Shown: one piece after another, positions 13,101 to 27,641 of the stretch
Numbering within the stretch: position 1 is the stretch's first letter
Layout of the letters: the number at the start of each line of letters is the position of its first letter
Assembly: GCA_018873245.2 (NCBI GenBank)
Contig: JAEMBT020000006.1
Span: forward strand, 12,036,387 to 12,100,386
Direction: 5' to 3'
Length of the DNA: 64,000 nucleotides
Source: Archegozetes longisetosus
Taxonomy: Eukaryota; Arthropoda; Arachnida; Sarcoptiformes; Trhypochthoniidae
Position numbers and translations under genes: made by a program
The notes under the pieces: generated by a model
The model's input: only the letters and a program-made list of their open reading frames with translations
Databases searched by the model: none
Told to the model about the DNA's origin: nothing

Positions 13101-16100
13101 ATTTGTGAAAACAATCCTATTTAATGAACTAATAGGGGTTCACCTTTTCAGAAATCTTATTTTCATTTGCTGGAGTCCCTATCTCATGGCTTTTAATTAA
13201 GAAAGTGCTGAAAATTCAATAAGATAAACCAGTATGGTTATGTTTGATTTGAAATCATAGGATAGTGTACTCTTTTTCAATAGTATAGCAATTATTCACA
13301 ACTATTTTTATGTTTTGCTGAAATAGCAAAAATTTCATATCTATAGCTTTACATTAGCTCAAAAATTGAATTTTTATAAGGAAGCTATCACTTTTGACCG
13401 ATTTACACGTTTAAGTAAATGTAAATTCATCATTCTAGAAAGTTATCTGAAATCTCCGTATTTGGGAAAAAGAATCAAATTTTAATTATATTATTATATT
13501 ATTAAATTTTATATTAGAATCTTGACTCTCTACCAGGGAAATTTTTGGTTTGATTTCCTGGATCCCGGATAATCTATGTCAAAGTAGGTCAAAGTCAAAA
13601 AATACACATACAAAATAGAGTGCCCGGCAGTATACTTACATAAAAAAAATATCAATTTCTTTCATGAAATCGAAAAACTATGTTTGATGCGTATTCTCAA
13701 GTTAAGTGTGCGCGACCAACAATGAAAATTTTCATTCAATGTGAAGGCAATCGAGATCAGGTGTAGGCAATGAAATCTACTTCATTCTTTCATTCTCATA
13801 TTTTTCACGCATTAAAGTTTAAACTTTTGGGTTAATTAATGGGAAATACTTAAGGAAACAAAATCGAATAAAATAATGCATCAAAGAATAACTACTTTGA
13901 ATTTTTCTTAGATTTTAGAATGTTCAAATTTTTCAGTGAAGCACTTTTTCAATTTGTTGTAATTTTAAAGGTTGTTTATTCAACCGTAAACTCGAAGATA
14001 TGAACTACAGTTATAATAATAGAAATGATTTTCTATAAGAGTCTTCGGCTGAATTAATGAGAAAGACTTGATCGCCTACCCACAATAGAAACACTTTTGC
14101 AATAAAATAAAGTCTATTTAACAGTCAATTTACAGTTTCTATCGTAACTCATGGCCTATTTGAGGATATGTTTTATTAAAGATTTTATCATATTCTCTTA
14201 TCGTACATCGTAATAGGCATTTTCTAACTTATGATAACTGTAAAAATATATTTCACCTTAACTTTGTATTTAAATATTTCTAAAGACAATTGAGTTGAAT
14301 TTTATTCAGAAAAAAGGCTTTATTTGTAAAACGTAGTTGACTGATTATTGAAGTCTTTATTAAGTAAAGAAAGAAAATTTATACATGAATAACCAGTAGG
14401 TTTCAATATAAATAAAAGTTTCGCAATCAAAGATTTGTGTCTCACGACTACACAAAAAGTATCAGAAATTTAAATACTTATTCAACTGGTTTTTAATTCA
14501 AAGAATATTCGGTGTTTTATTTTACATAATTTAAAGTCAATACGTCTTTCCAATAACGTTTCATCAAATGATTGAAATCAGCTATTATTAAACAAATTTG
14601 TTAGATTGACCTAAAAATAAGAAAATGGCACCAATCATTGATTAAGTTTCAAGCAATATATAGTGAAAAAAAATTTGTGAATAGCCTGAAAAGTGTTTGC
14701 TTATACTTTAATAGTTTTGTTTTGTTTGGGAATTTTTTCTCGAAAATAAATAGAAAATAGGCAAAGATTGTTTATTGTTATAAGTATGCTAAAAGTCTAC
14801 TATTATTGATGAACTTACAGGAAATTTGATAGAATTGATTTGTTTTGTAATACATGTAGTAATCAAATCTCATTACAAGCATGGATGAAGCATCTATTCA
14901 AGTTTAATATTTTTTGTCTAAATTCAATTGTCTAAATCCAAGGTCTTCTCATTTAGAACTTATCTTGTTCATTCACCGAAACAATTATTTGAAAATCAAG
15001 GATTAGTCGAAAATAGAAATGAGTTTTAACAAAAAAAAAGTTTTTAAAAGTCATAACTATTCAAAAGCAATCGAGTTATGAAAACCATTATTACTATTAT
15101 AAAAGAGATGTGTCAAGAAAAAAAAATCCCTATTCATGTAGCGAAAATTTTGAACAAGTTTGTCATCGAATAAATGACTTCTAAATAAGCTTAAAACATT
15201 TATAAATAAGATTTAAGTATGCAACAAAAAATGTAGATTCTATTTAAAAATAGAGGCTATATATGGGTCAACAACTGATGGCATCTGATGAATCACATTT
15301 TCGTAGCTAAAATTTGCACATAAGAGGATACAACTGATTACAAATTATGATAGCTTAGAAAGGCGTTCAAATGCAATTGTTGAAGTTTTCTATCTTTGAT
15401 TCTGAATTTTTATCTATCAAATGAATTAACAATAAAGTGCATAGTATATAGAGTGCATTGTTCTCTGCTGCCAATGTCATTACAATTTATATAATGTGTG
15501 ATTGAAAATCATGTCATTATTTGAGTTAATCATCTTTTCAATGATGTTTCATACTAGAACAGAAGAGCCCAAGAATATTTTTTGCAACAATTCTTATGCA
15601 ATTATGTCTTAAATGAGCAATTGGTTTAGTAACTGAATAGTTTTAAGCACTTTATTTAGTGAAAAGTGAATTTTGAATACAAAAATAGTAGTAAGTTTCT
15701 CACGAGCTGTAATCATAATACTATTAATCAAATGAGTATTCTCGTATGTTTTTTCTTCTTAAAACTTTCCATTTTCCTCTGTCTCATTGAACCGGTTTCT
15801 CAAAACTGTATCATCGGATTAATGTAAATCTAATACCATTAGAAGTGGCTCTTGAGCCGAAACATACTTTAACAACTTCTACAAGTATTCAGTTCTTTTC
15901 ATCGAAAAAGTTACTTAAAAGGAAACCCCTCTTGTTATACGAATTGCCGAGAGTAAATAATAGCTAGAACTTGTATTTCAAGAAAACAATATTCAACGAG
16001 AAAATAAAAAATGAAAGAAACGAATAAATTCGTTCCTACTTTTAAACTAAATGAATTATAGATTAAAAAATCATTCTATAAATAGGCATTTGTATTTGAA

Positions 16101-16559
16101 CCCATTGATAGCACTTCACAAAAGAAAGACTAACATTTCCTCCGAGCACCTCTTTGTGTTCTTTAGGATGTGATGCATTTTTAAGTGCATCATAACATTT
16201 TACGTCTATTTGGGGCAGTCTTCTCTAATAAACAGGTATTCGTCTAAACTAGAGAGTTTTTTATAGCATCAAAAGTTTTATTTTCTTAGCGCACACCTCT
16301 TTATTTGATAGAATGACGAAACGTTTGTTTCTTACAAGAAATTTGATTATTCTGAATGTATTTTGTGTTGCTCTCACGACCAAATTTTTTTCTTCCATTC
16401 TTTTCAAACTTCATTTGAAATTCATTTTCTCAGTTCGCGAGCATTCCCCACTACATCTCATCAGTTGATAAATACACGGGGAAAGTTGTTCGATGTTTAG
16501 TCCAAGTTTGTCAAACTTTGTGTCGGTGATCAAAGTTTTGGATAAGCTTTACATTCGAT
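10179..16559. other. Long intergenic interval, nothing recognised
   Basis: About 6.4 kb without an open frame of note and without a repeat pair I could confirm. Several TTCGGG words cluster at about 11708-11778 and 12126-12131. They resemble the CCCGAA-rich ends of the hAT elements elsewhere in the window, but I could not define ends. A short CAGGGAAAT/ATTTCCTGG inverted pair lies near 13535. No tRNA or rRNA is seen. Regulatory DNA for the desaturase and the divergent elongase (start 10178) may lie here. Confidence 0.4.
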
Positions 16560-17842
16560 CGAAGTTAATTGTTGAGACATTCAAGTTTATGATATTGTTA
16601 TAGACTTTTTATAAGGTACGTAAATTTAATTATATTCTCTTTTCAAATATACTAATACGAAAGCTTTTGTTTTTCACTTATTTTAAAACTTTTCAATACT
16701 ATTTATAAAGTTTATAGAAGTTTATAAACTTTTAAATAGTGTAAGATCTTCATGAACATTACTTTCCAAATGAATCTTATCAAAAAAGTTTACGTTGACC
16801 TATTTTTCGAAAGTTTCTTAATTTATAAAATTAATGTGTTTAAAAAGAACAAACTTTTATTTATTTAGTGTGTATATAAGATTTAAATCCTAGTATTCTA
16901 GAGTTAACGCTTAACTTTTCTGTTTTGTGACTGACACTAACAGCAGTATTGATAAACTGCACTTGAGGCTTAAGTGTGATTTAACCAAATTTCTCGTATG
17001 AAAAGGAACAAGAGTTTGAGTTTGAAATTTTCACAATTAAAACTTAACTGCGCTAAGGTTCTATCGGCTAAATCTAGACAAATTCTAAAGTACAAGATTA
17101 CGAGTTATCAGTTTTTGAAGTCACCCTTAACTTAAGTGTTATTTATGAATGAGGCTGTATGAGAAAAATAAGTTTACCCAACTTGTAATGAGAAAAAAAT
17201 AAGACAATAGTTCTTGATTGCAAAAGTATCACAATTTATTGTTTTGTGCATTTAAGCACCTTGGCAACCAATTAAATTGTTGGCTATGGTAGTTGTAAGG
17301 TTTTGATTATAGTTATGATTTTTATCACAATCACCTGAATCATAGTTCTTCAACGAGTCAGTCAGTTCAGCTAATTTTAACTTCACCTCAAATATAAAAA
17401 CCGGAACAACACATAAAAAGTATGCATTGTGTTGAATGGTTTAGTTATTGACTAAAAGAAATCTGCTGGAAAATATTTACCAAGCATTCTTCACCTATCT
17501 ATTATCGATTTATAGCTAAGTTTAGAGTAAATGAGTATTTTTTTTATTGATAAGTTATACAATTTTCGGTGAAATATTGATCAAAAATCTTTTTCATCTT
17601 ACTCGAAATATTTTTCACGTAAATTCTTTATCAACTATTTGCTACCATAAAAGTTTTTATGGAGTCTACGAAAATCTCAATGTTTTAGACATGATTTGAA
17701 CCCCTGCTTGTCTTTAAAACCGAAAACTTCATCTTTACTAAACTTATTTATAAACTGAATTTCACACTGTTATGCAACAATTGAACTGTTCACAGGACTA
17801 CAAGCTTTAAATTAGCAGTTGGTCACATAAAAAGTTGCACAA
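16560..17842 (+). other. Possible 5' leader of the desaturase with a non-coding intron
   Basis: A strong donor-like word, AAG|GTACGTAA, occurs at about 16615-16623. An acceptor-like TTCACAG occurs at about 17789-17795, 47 bases before the desaturase ATG. Animal desaturase genes often have a non-coding first exon. The pairing is inference only, with no transcript evidence, and in AT-rich DNA such words arise by chance. Confidence 0.25.
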
Positions 17843-20800
17843 ATGTCACCACAAATTGATTCGTCGGTCATACCAGACGAGACAAAGACAACTAAATTAA
17901 TTGAGAGCAGTGAAAATAATCATCAGTCAAATACATATTCCTACAAAGTGAACGAAATAGTTTGGAGAAACGTTATACTATTATCATTATTGCATATTCT
18001 GGCATTTTACGCTTGGATTTTATTTCTAATCTGTGACGATATCAAATGGCAAACAGCAGTCGCAACTTTTCTTTTCGGATTATTTTCGTCTTCACTCGGC
18101 ATAACAGCTGGCGCCCATCGACTTTGGTCACATCGGTCTTATAAAGCGAAATGGCCTCTCAGGTAATTAATGAAGTTTCCAAATTTTTCTATTATAAGAC
18201 GAGTTTCAATTAATGAAGGGTTAATTGGAGGCAGCTACTATAAAGATATTTAAATTGTATTTTTAGATATTAGCTTAAACTACTTATGCTTTACACAAAT
18301 TCGAACTCATTCTTTTAATTTAATTAAGATTTTTTGTACGTTTGTTTGCCATCAATTATTTTTTGAACAAAAGATTGACATAATTAATGAGTCGATTGTC
18401 CGTTGTTAGGTGTAAAAGGTAGACATATGGAGTGTTTGATTAAGAATTAGAGTTTCAAAACTTGGAGTAAACATTATTTAGTTAAACCTTAACATTCAAA
18501 CAAACTTAGGAATCTTAAAGACAATGAACAGTGGATTTCTATTAATATCAGACTTGAACTAAAAGTTAAACTAACCTCTTTTCAAGCTATTAGCCATTAT
18601 TTTGTCAAATATAAAAGTATTATTATTATTATTATTGCTTAGCATGATTTACCAATACTAAAGCTACATAACATAAATATGAACAATCTAATCAAACTAA
18701 AGACTAACCCAAACCATAATTCATAATCATAGCTTGTAAACCATTGTCAAATTTGTTTTCATTTCAAAATAAGGTTATTATTAGCATTTGCTAATACTAT
18801 GGCCCTTCAAAATGATATTTACGAATGGAGCCGCGATCATAGGGTTCATCATAAGTTTTCGGAAACAAATGCTGATCCACATAACGCTAATCGGGGATTT
18901 TTTTTCTCTCACATGGGTTGGCTTTTACTTAAAAAACACAATGATGTTAAAGAAAAAGGTAATATCATAGCGTTTATCAAAAAATGTTTACATTCAAACC
19001 TACTATCAAATTGAAAAGTAAAGACAAACTTTAAATATATACTTCATTGTATGTCCCTTAAATTAGTTGGCTGTATAAATTATGTATTATTATTATCTTA
19101 ACTATTATGAACAAATAGTTCAAAACTGCACATTAGATAATAAACATATTTCCTGCTTAAAAAATGAACTCAACGATGGCAAACTTTAGCTATAGTATAG
19201 TTTCTAATTTAAAATGTTTGTTATACACAAAAGTATATATCTAAACGTTTGTTTTTACTTTTGAATTTGGTAGTAATTTTACAAAAACTTTTCTCAACTT
19301 ATCTAGTCAATTGAATCCTTCAAATCCTTGCATAAATTGTTTTTTATGAATTAACGTAACATTGCACAACTCTAAGCACTTTTAGTACGAAAAGATCTCA
19401 TTTATCAGAAGGAAAATCCTTCCTGTTAAAAAATTAATTTATCTTTCAATTATTCTCAACACGTAATGATTGCGCAATAAGGAAACGGCAACTTATTAGA
19501 AATTTACACATGTTTTTAGTACACTACCAGAATGAAAATCAGTTAAAATATCTTTATTGTTTCTATAATAGCTAAAAGTGATGTATGAATTCATGTCAAT
19601 AGTGATGAAAAGAATATAATTTAAGTTTTATTAAGCTGTAGTAAGATTAACAGAAAATTGAGTTTATATATTCTTCAACCCTATAATTATCTTTCACTTT
19701 TTATCTTCCAATACTTTGTTGAGTGTTCTTACTTATGAAAGTCTAACTAAACAAATTAGAAATATAAGGACATTAGCCCTAAGTGGTTAGTTATGATGAA
19801 AATATATTTGTTTTAAAAACACTAGAAATGAAAATATTAGTTCATTCTTTAAATAATTACTCATTGTTTTACATTTATTTAATTTTAACCAGTTATTCAT
19901 ATATCGATTTATTCATTTCTAGAACTCAGATTGAGTAACTGATTAAAAATTGAATAGACGTCGAAGAACGAGAAATTGTTTTTAGCTCAGCAATCACTAG
20001 AGCGTTAATTATGGCAGAATCTATTAATTTTCAGTTAAATTTCAATGCAATCATTTCAATAATTCAATAGAGATAGAAAAGTATCAGATCAAGATAAAAA
20101 TCTTAGTTACACATGATAGTTATGTAAGAACCAATAAACAATACCAGTTCAGTTCACGCATCGCAATATAATCAAGGCATTTAAACTGATTCCTTGAGTT
20201 ATTTAAAGTCTTAACAATTAGATATATTTTAAAGTTAGAGTGAAATATCATTTTACAGAACTTGCCCTGTAGTTTGATAAACTTTTATCAATCTTTATTT
20301 AGCTTAATACAATTGAAAAACAACTTGAAAATTAGCCAAAATTTACTAATAATAGGCACTCTCCGTCATAGCATCTTAATTTTTGGTTTAGTAAATAAAT
20401 AGTTAAAATAGCTTTCGCACTCACTATCATAGTTTGAGGTCAAGTTCAGGTTTTTTACAACCCCAGAAAATTCTTTGTTTTCTCGTACAATCTAGTTTCT
20501 GAGCCGGGTCTTCCTCAATGAAACTCATATTGCGAAAACATAATATCTTATCGTGTTTTTAAATGGATTTTTAATGAGCAAGACTTAAATTAATTGTTTT
20601 GTTCAATTCATTGTAGAATACTTGACACGAATCTGAAGGTATTGTAATTAATCGCTTCACTTTATATTTTAGTTCTCTAAAAATTTTTTCTATTATTCAA
20701 CTTTGCGTTGCAATAAGAGATAAGTTTAGTTTTTATGGAGATATAACCTATTGAAAAATATTAATCTTCCTCAAATTAAACTTAGAGCTTATGTTATGAT

Positions 20801-23800
20801 TTTCAAATCTAATCTAACTTAGATTAATTTTAAGTTAAGTTCTTCTAAATTTAGATTTATGTTTTGTTAAAATAACACAAAGTATTTCAGCTGCGAATTT
20901 TCAGTGGTTTATAGCCCTAATTTTCCCGGAGTATAATATTGTTGAAAAGCTCAAAAATTTCACAATTCAAATATGAGGTTATTCTTGTAGTATTTTTATA
21001 AGTTAAAAACTTCTCAAATAATCATAAATATTTCATGAATAGAGATTGCTCGTGGAATATCCATTTAATAACTCCTTGATTACCATAGGTCTTTAACTAA
21101 TTCATATTATTTAAGGAAAACCTGTTTGCAGACCAATGTTGCGCACACTTATGTAATAATTGCGTGAATAGCACACCTAACGACTTATTCAAATACTTTG
21201 TAACTGTTTATTCTGAACGGCTTCAAGAAAACCTAAAGATCAGAGCCCCTAGATTTATTTATAAATGTTGTAGTCCATAAATTTTTTTCTTTGATGCAGT
21301 ATGATTTTGTTATTCAAACAAACTAACTCGAATAGATAAATAATTTCCAGCCTTTTGTTAGTAACTGAATCGATTCTTTTTCTACATTTATAGACTTGAA
21401 ACTCTTAGTTTTTAAAATAAAAGTTTAAAATTTGGTTTTTATGATGGCTATTATATTTAGGAATTTTGGTTAGATATGTAAATATCTAAATGTCGTGTGG
21501 CTTATAATCTAATCTTCAGTCTCATTATTTCACCTTCAAAGCGAAATTTTAGAAATTTCTCTAAATCGAAAATAGTTAATCAATGCAAATTTTCTGTCAG
21601 ATAACTCTCTCTATAAATACGAAAGTTTCAGTAACTGTTAGAAATGTTTAAAATTATATAATTTATTCATAATAAATTGCTAATCTTCATCGTTAAAAGG
21701 AAATTTGAAACTTTTACTTAATATTCATAACATCTTTGAGCATGTAATAATATTTCCTAATACAGTAAAACCTGCCTGACTCGAACATATAGTTAACTGG
21801 TTCTTTAAAATGTTCAACATCCAAGCCATGTTTTCATGAGACTTTAATTTTTTTTAAAACCACCTAAGAGCACGAGGAAGTTGGACAGGTTTTACTGCAT
21901 CTGTACTATTCATGCTAGATTTCTTTATTTTAATTCCTTTTATCTGTTGTCACACATGTTTTTCATTGTTTTGATAGTACTATTTTGAGTCTTATGTTTC
22001 AAAATAATATTCACATTTCATATTTTTGATGAGTCACCTCTTAAAAAAATTATTGCGAAAATTTGTATAATTTTGCAATTTCGATTAAGTTATTTGCATT
22101 TTGTAGAATAAATTAAATTATTTATAAATTGAGAAGTTTAGTGTTTCTTATGAAGAAAACTTTTGTATTAAGATTTTTTAGGTCATCATAAGCTCATAAT
22201 AGTTCGAACTTTAGGACATTTTAATTGATAGATTCATAATTGAATAATAAAGTAACTGCTCAAGTCAAGTGGGTTTTTAAACCTTGTCAAATCCAAAGTT
22301 TTCAGTTTGAATGACTGTCTGAAGGTATTTGAGAAAAATATAGAGTTCAAAAATATTCTGAAACAATAGTCGCTTTTATCAAATGAATGTAAGATACATG
22401 AACTCCTTCTGCTAGAAGCTTCCTCCTCTAAAAGTACTGCATGAAATCGACCAATGTTTTGAAATGAACGTTCATCTCAATTTTCAAAAGTTGGAACTAT
22501 ATTTAGTTATTGGATTTTTGACGGATATCAAAGAAAATTTTGGCAGCTTATTTCTATAACTATGCTTGAATAAAAGTAATCTAAATTTATTCGACAAGAA
22601 TAAGTGATAAATTATTTCAAATTCTTTTAGTAGATTGCCAAAAGTCCTTGAAAATTGAACTACTTATGAATTTTTAATACATTTTGTGAACTTATCCGAA
22701 TAATTCTTCTAATATAAGTATTTCAACTGATGGTAATCTTGAGTTTAAACATTTTTATTTATAATAAAAGTTAATGAAGGAAGATGGTTCTACTACTCAT
22801 TAAAATACTTTAGTTGCATCAGATTTGGCTTCTGTTCTAATGACTGCAATAAATATAATATGGTCTCTGACTTTCAAACAATAACTGAAATTTTTTTTAA
22901 GACAATTAGTTGAAACTCAAGTCATTCGCAAATTTGAACTAACCTTTCAATAAATGATAAAATTTATTGCAATTGCAATATAAACTTCAATATCTAATAT
23001 CTTTTTTTTATGTTTTAAAAAAGGATCAAATGTTGACTTAAGCGATATCTGGTCGGATCCGATCGTCAGATTTCAGCGTCGATTTTACATTCCTTTGATT
23101 ATAATAATTTGGGGCTTAATTCCAGCTCTGGTTCCATACTATTTGTGGAATGAAAGACTCTGGTATTCATTCTTAGGATGCGTTTGCTTTCGATACGTGT
23201 ATGTCTTGCACTGCACATGGAGTGTAAACAGTTTGGCTCATCTCGAAGGCCATAGACCTTATGACCGCAATATTGGTCCGCGAGAAAACAACTCGGTCAT
23301 CTATTTCGCATTTGGTGAAGGTATGCATTAAGATTTGCTTATTTTTCTTCTTATTTTGTTTCTATTTCGTTTTCATTTTGTTTTTTTGTCTAAATAACTT
23401 TTTATTAAAAGTTTAAGCTATCTAGTGTTATAACTTTTCTTTAATGATCGTTTCGCAACTTTTTCTTTTTTACATAAAGCTTTGCTAATTCTTTTTATCA
23501 GAATATTTACCCAAAATGATTTCGAAACACCTTTTAGTTGAGTCATAAATTATGAAATTAGAAACAACCTTCGAGATCTTTATTAGATTCCACTTCTACT
23601 AACAAACACAAATATTTTCAATACAAATCCAATTGTTGAAAGCAAACTAAATATCGAATGGCTAGACTTATAAACCATATTGATTACATTGAAATCGGGT
23701 TAATCGTTGTTGTGCTAATCAACATTTATTTATCACACGATTTTATCTTAACTATTATTAGAGAAGGAATCGAATAAATAGCTTGCGTGCAGTTTAGTTT

Positions 23801-25068
23801 AAAGTAAAATGAATTGTTGTTAAGTCCATAAACACGCCATACTCACAATACATAAATTAAATTAAATCATAATCTTCAAATAACAGATAATAACTGATTA
23901 AATCAAATTATTTTATATAATCGTAATTGTATGATCAATCTTATTGCCACTTGAGTTGACAGATGTTTTAAAAACAATATACTGTATATATTATAATATA
24001 TTTGTTGCTTTGAAAGGCTGTAGAAATGTAGACAAATGAGCTTAAGCTATTCCTTGTTGTGAAACACACTATGCAAAATTTTACTTAGACAGAAGATAGG
24101 AAAGATAAAACGTTATTGGTCATTGTTATATTACAAGCTTAAACATTGAGTGACAGAATAACTAATCAAGTTTATAAATTTAGTTACAAACGTTTTAATC
24201 CTAACTTAATGCTAATTTATAAGTGGGTGGACTATTGAATAGACCAGAAAATTAACTCACACAACAAATCAATTCACTTGTACCTAGGAAGAAAATCTTT
24301 CATTTTTACTTATTTACATGTAAATTAATATAAATTAAATTCTATTTATACGATCCATAACTTGAAATCTAGAATTTATTCTATCAATCATTTAATTTAA
24401 TTTGCGGTCAACACTCTTTACATGACTTTGAATGAAATTTGATTTATCACAATGATAACAGTGAACTTTAATGTATTGGACTTATTTCTGATAGGTTACC
24501 ACAACTATCACCACACATTTCCGTGGGATTATTCTGCGTCAGAATTGGGCTGGAAATCAAACTTCAATTTGACGACTCTATTGATAGACTTTTTTGAATG
24601 GTACCAGTAATGTTATTACTCATTAAACTTATGTTTCAAAACATTTTTGTAAAGGTCTAAATGAAAATCTTTAAGCACTCAATTATAAGTATTGAGAGAA
24701 CTTTAGGTTCACTTTTGAATAATGCATTGGATTTCTCAGCACAAGTCTTTTTTGACTTGGATTAAAAATCTACCAGGATTTAGAACATTTTAAAACACTT
24801 TAAACTTCTTAAAACAATTTTTTTGAAATATCTTAAAAACCTTTTGGTCAATTTTAGGTGTGGACTCGCATATGACTTGAAAAAGCCATCAAAATCTTTG
24901 ATAAGAGCGAGACAAGAAAGAAGCGGTGACGGATCTGATAATCGTTTAGTTCGAGTCAATAAGATGCATGATTGGATTGTTGGCATCTTCATCACAACTT
25001 CGCAGTTGATAGTATCATTTACCTTAAGATTTGTTTTCCAAAGCATCAAACATCAGATATTGATTTGA
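17843..25068 (+). CDS. SCD: Stearoyl-CoA (acyl-CoA delta-9) desaturase, five exons
   Basis: Di-iron ER membrane enzyme that puts a cis double bond into stearoyl- or palmitoyl-CoA, using cytochrome b5. Exons are 17843-18162, 18774-18958, 23024-23320, 24495-24600 and 24858-25068. All four introns are GT..AG (611, 4065, 1174 and 257 bp), with exon ends in phases 2, 1, 1 and 2. The joined frame is 372 residues, normal for the family. It has the three histidine boxes HRLWSH (92-97), HRVHH (129-133) and HNYHH (270-274), plus NSLAH (237-241), whose His also binds iron. Other family blocks are ITAGAHR, NTMALQNDIYEWSRDH, TNADPHNANRGFFFSH, HLEGHRPYDRNIGPREN and GDGSDN. The first 35 residues are polar and variable, as expected. 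Hydrophobic pairs lie near residues 43-65 and 70-90 and again near 193-233. The tail ends SIKHQILI. All key residues are present. It sits among ELOVL genes that act on its products. Exact joins are certain in frame but unsupported by transcripts. Confidence 0.93.
21763..21897. mobile_element. Tiny pogo-like MITE inside desaturase intron 2
   Basis: A 135-bp element that begins CAGTAAAACCTGCCTGAC and ends with the inverted form GTTGGACAGGTTTTACTG. The left end abuts a TA; the right neighbour is CA, so the TA duplication is imperfect. CAGT-type ends next to TA fit the Tc1/mariner-pogo group, whose Tigger member is present at 34563. It has no coding capacity and lies on the non-exonic side of intron 2. 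Confidence 0.6.
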
Positions 25069-25199
25069 TTGAATTCTTCTTTTTTGATATTGTTACTAAG
25101 TGTTGGGATAACAATATAAGTTGCTGTTTTTTATTCAATTGCAGTCATTGATTAATACATTTTTCATTACTTGATATTTAAATACATGTTTGTAGCTCA

Positions 25200-25205
25200 A
25201 ATAAA
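25200..25205 (+). terminator. Candidate poly(A) signal of the desaturase
   Basis: AATAAA lies 132 bases after the desaturase stop codon, at a normal 3'-UTR distance. The hexamer is frequent by chance in such AT-rich DNA. Confidence 0.35.
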
Positions 25206-25529
25206 TTAAGGATTCTTTTGCGACTAATTAAGCTTTAAGCCATTTAATGGTGACTTGATTGCCATCTATTACTTGTAAAGATCCTAACTAAACCTAAAAC
25301 CAAACCAAGTTAAAAACTTTATAAAACTGTTACTTAATTTATGTATTGGATTTTTCATAAATAAAAGTTAACCATTTTTTATATAAGTTCAGACTAACTT
25401 ATGCTAAACCTTAAGTTTTATTAAGTCTGATTATAATATTAACTAATTTTTCGAGCGAATTAATTTTTGCACTACTAAGTTTTCAGTTCAATTTTCTTTG
25501 AATAAGACTGAAAATAGAATCTCGAGAAC

Positions 25530-26735
25530 ATGATCGTATGGATTGATGGTTGAGATAATCCAATAAACAAATGTTTTTGTATCCCTTTGCAAGTAAGACA
25601 GTGATCGTACAGAAAGACAATAGAATAACAAATTGTATGATTTCAAGTGGTGTTATATGCTTTTTCCTCTAGAAATACTTCTGAATCTCTGGTCCAAATG
25701 TATCCGAAGTATAGTACGAGTACATAATAACGTAAATCAATGTATTCAAGATTGCGATTAACAGTAAAGCAGGTACTAATGGATTGTTCGGTTTGAAAGC
25801 AATCCATCCTAAGACCGGAATAGAAAAGTGATAATAGAGATGAAAATACATTACCTAAATATTGGTATATTAAATATTGATATTGGATCAAGCTTAATCT
25901 TTAATCAAGAAAAATAGTAATGAACGGATCAAATATCGATATAGAAGCCAAGACATCAAAGGATATCAGGTGTCCCATTACAAAAATGAATGCAAAATCT
26001 CAAGAAAAATAAAATTTTGGAAATATCTGATGAGATACAGTAATACCACGACATATGAAACGCGTTAGTCTGATCCCAACACATCAGATTCGGCTATCCA
26101 GATTTGACCACTTTATAGTGAAACCTGGTTATGTTAATGTGAATAGTTAGGAATTGTCAGTCTCTTACAATTCACTATACTAAGGTATTACTCTACAAAT
26201 TTTGGCTTAAGATCCAAGTAAAGTACTTGAAACAAAAGTTTGAGGTAAAAAACTTAGCTGAATTTTTGAGCTAATATAAAATAACTCTTGATTAAAACAA
26301 AGTCATAGCCGTGAATATTCCCTTCTCAAAGCATGAAACAGTACCTAATAGAACAAAAAGTTCTGACAGATAATACAAATATATGGTGTTGACTGAGCCC
26401 AGAGTTTCTTCAGAATTGTCGTTAGCATCAGGAAAGTCCAGATCAATTAGTCAGACGCTAAACTTAGTAATAAAAATAAGATCATAAAGAAAGTAAGCAT
26501 CAACAATACTATAATTGCATTGTATAATATAAAAATTCACAAATCAAATGGAGATCGATTTCTCATTAATTACGGACCAACTAGTTTAAAAAACGATAAG
26601 TATAATTGCCAGCATAGAGACAGAACTGCCAGTAAACAATGGAAAATTTTTTATTCTAGGATCTCCTTCTGGTCAAAATTTATGAATCAAGTAGTAAAAT
26701 AACATTTAGATAAGGACTGCGCGCGTACAGTTGAG
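25530..26735 (-). pseudogene. Decayed ELOVL elongase pseudogene
   Basis: Reading the minus strand from about 26735 downward, elongase blocks appear in correct order but in changing frames with many stops. They are YYLIHKF-stop-PEGDPRIKNFPLFTG and MLAIILIVF, then a MRNRSPFDL-stop-IFILYNAI frame. LIDLDFPDANDNSEETL and NTIYLYYLSELFVLLGT follow. After a gap of about 450 bases come MYFHLYYHFSIPVLGWIAF, NTLIYVIMYSYY and TFGPEIQKYF-stop-RKKHIT (25669-25851 region). The catalytic box is YFHLYYH rather than HxxHH, so the first His of the box survives but the last pair is damaged. The gap between the two halves may be a former intron or an insertion. This is an inactive copy lying just 3' of the desaturase on the opposite strand. 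Family certain, boundaries approximate. Confidence 0.8.
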
Positions 26736-27236
26736 AAATATTGGTAAATGAAGAACTAAAGCATAAAGCCAGTTAAACTCATTGATCTATAAAAGATTTG
26801 GATGAAGAATAAACTATCAAAACCTCAAATAAAACATGCATTCATTTTGTGGATCTAATTTTTGAGTTAAGTTCAATTTGAATTCACATTATTCAGAAGA
26901 AGCATTAAATAGTAATTTTCTCGCTATAAATTTTAATCTTACTCAGTTTTCAACACTCGTCGAAATTAACAGCTAATGGACAATAAAAATGACTGAAAAA
27001 ACTTATAAGTCAGAGGAAATTTATGATTAAGATAAACTCAAACACTCTCCTCAATTAGATTTGATTGAGATTACGAACACCAATAAACATCGACCTTAAA
27101 CTCATTTTTGATAAAATAAAGTTCAAATTAAAAAATTGATTTATGCTTAAAATTGATAATTTATTCAAACACAGTCAATGGTATAAATGAATATAATTGT
27201 GTATTTATCTGATTTTAATTCAATTAACTAGAACTG
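26736..27236. other. Intergenic, nothing recognised
   Basis: AT-rich, without an open frame or repeat pair that I can support. It ends at the TA target (27237-27238) of the pogo-like element. Confidence 0.4.
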
Positions 27237-27641
27237 TACAGTGAAACCGTTTAATGTGAATTTATCGGTGCAATTAAAACAGCTGACAATAACCTATATT
27301 GACAATAAACGTTTATTACAGTGTTATCAACAATTGACTATACCATTTGAATTTTCTTTCATTTCGAAACTAACTAATCTAAAATTATACAGTCAACATA
27401 TTTATAACTATTAACTCCCCAAGTTTTTACAAACATTATCTTGCGGTGATTGTATCATTATAACAATGTCTAGAGAGTTATTACAAATTATAAAGAAAGA
27501 TAATGGTATAGCTAATTGTTGATAACCCCGTATTTGTTTATATTGTTAAACCTTTAATATTTCATTTTTATTGAAGTAATAATCGAGTATATGTGGCAAG
27601 CATGATAGAAAGTATAATTATCAAATATTTACAGTAAAATA

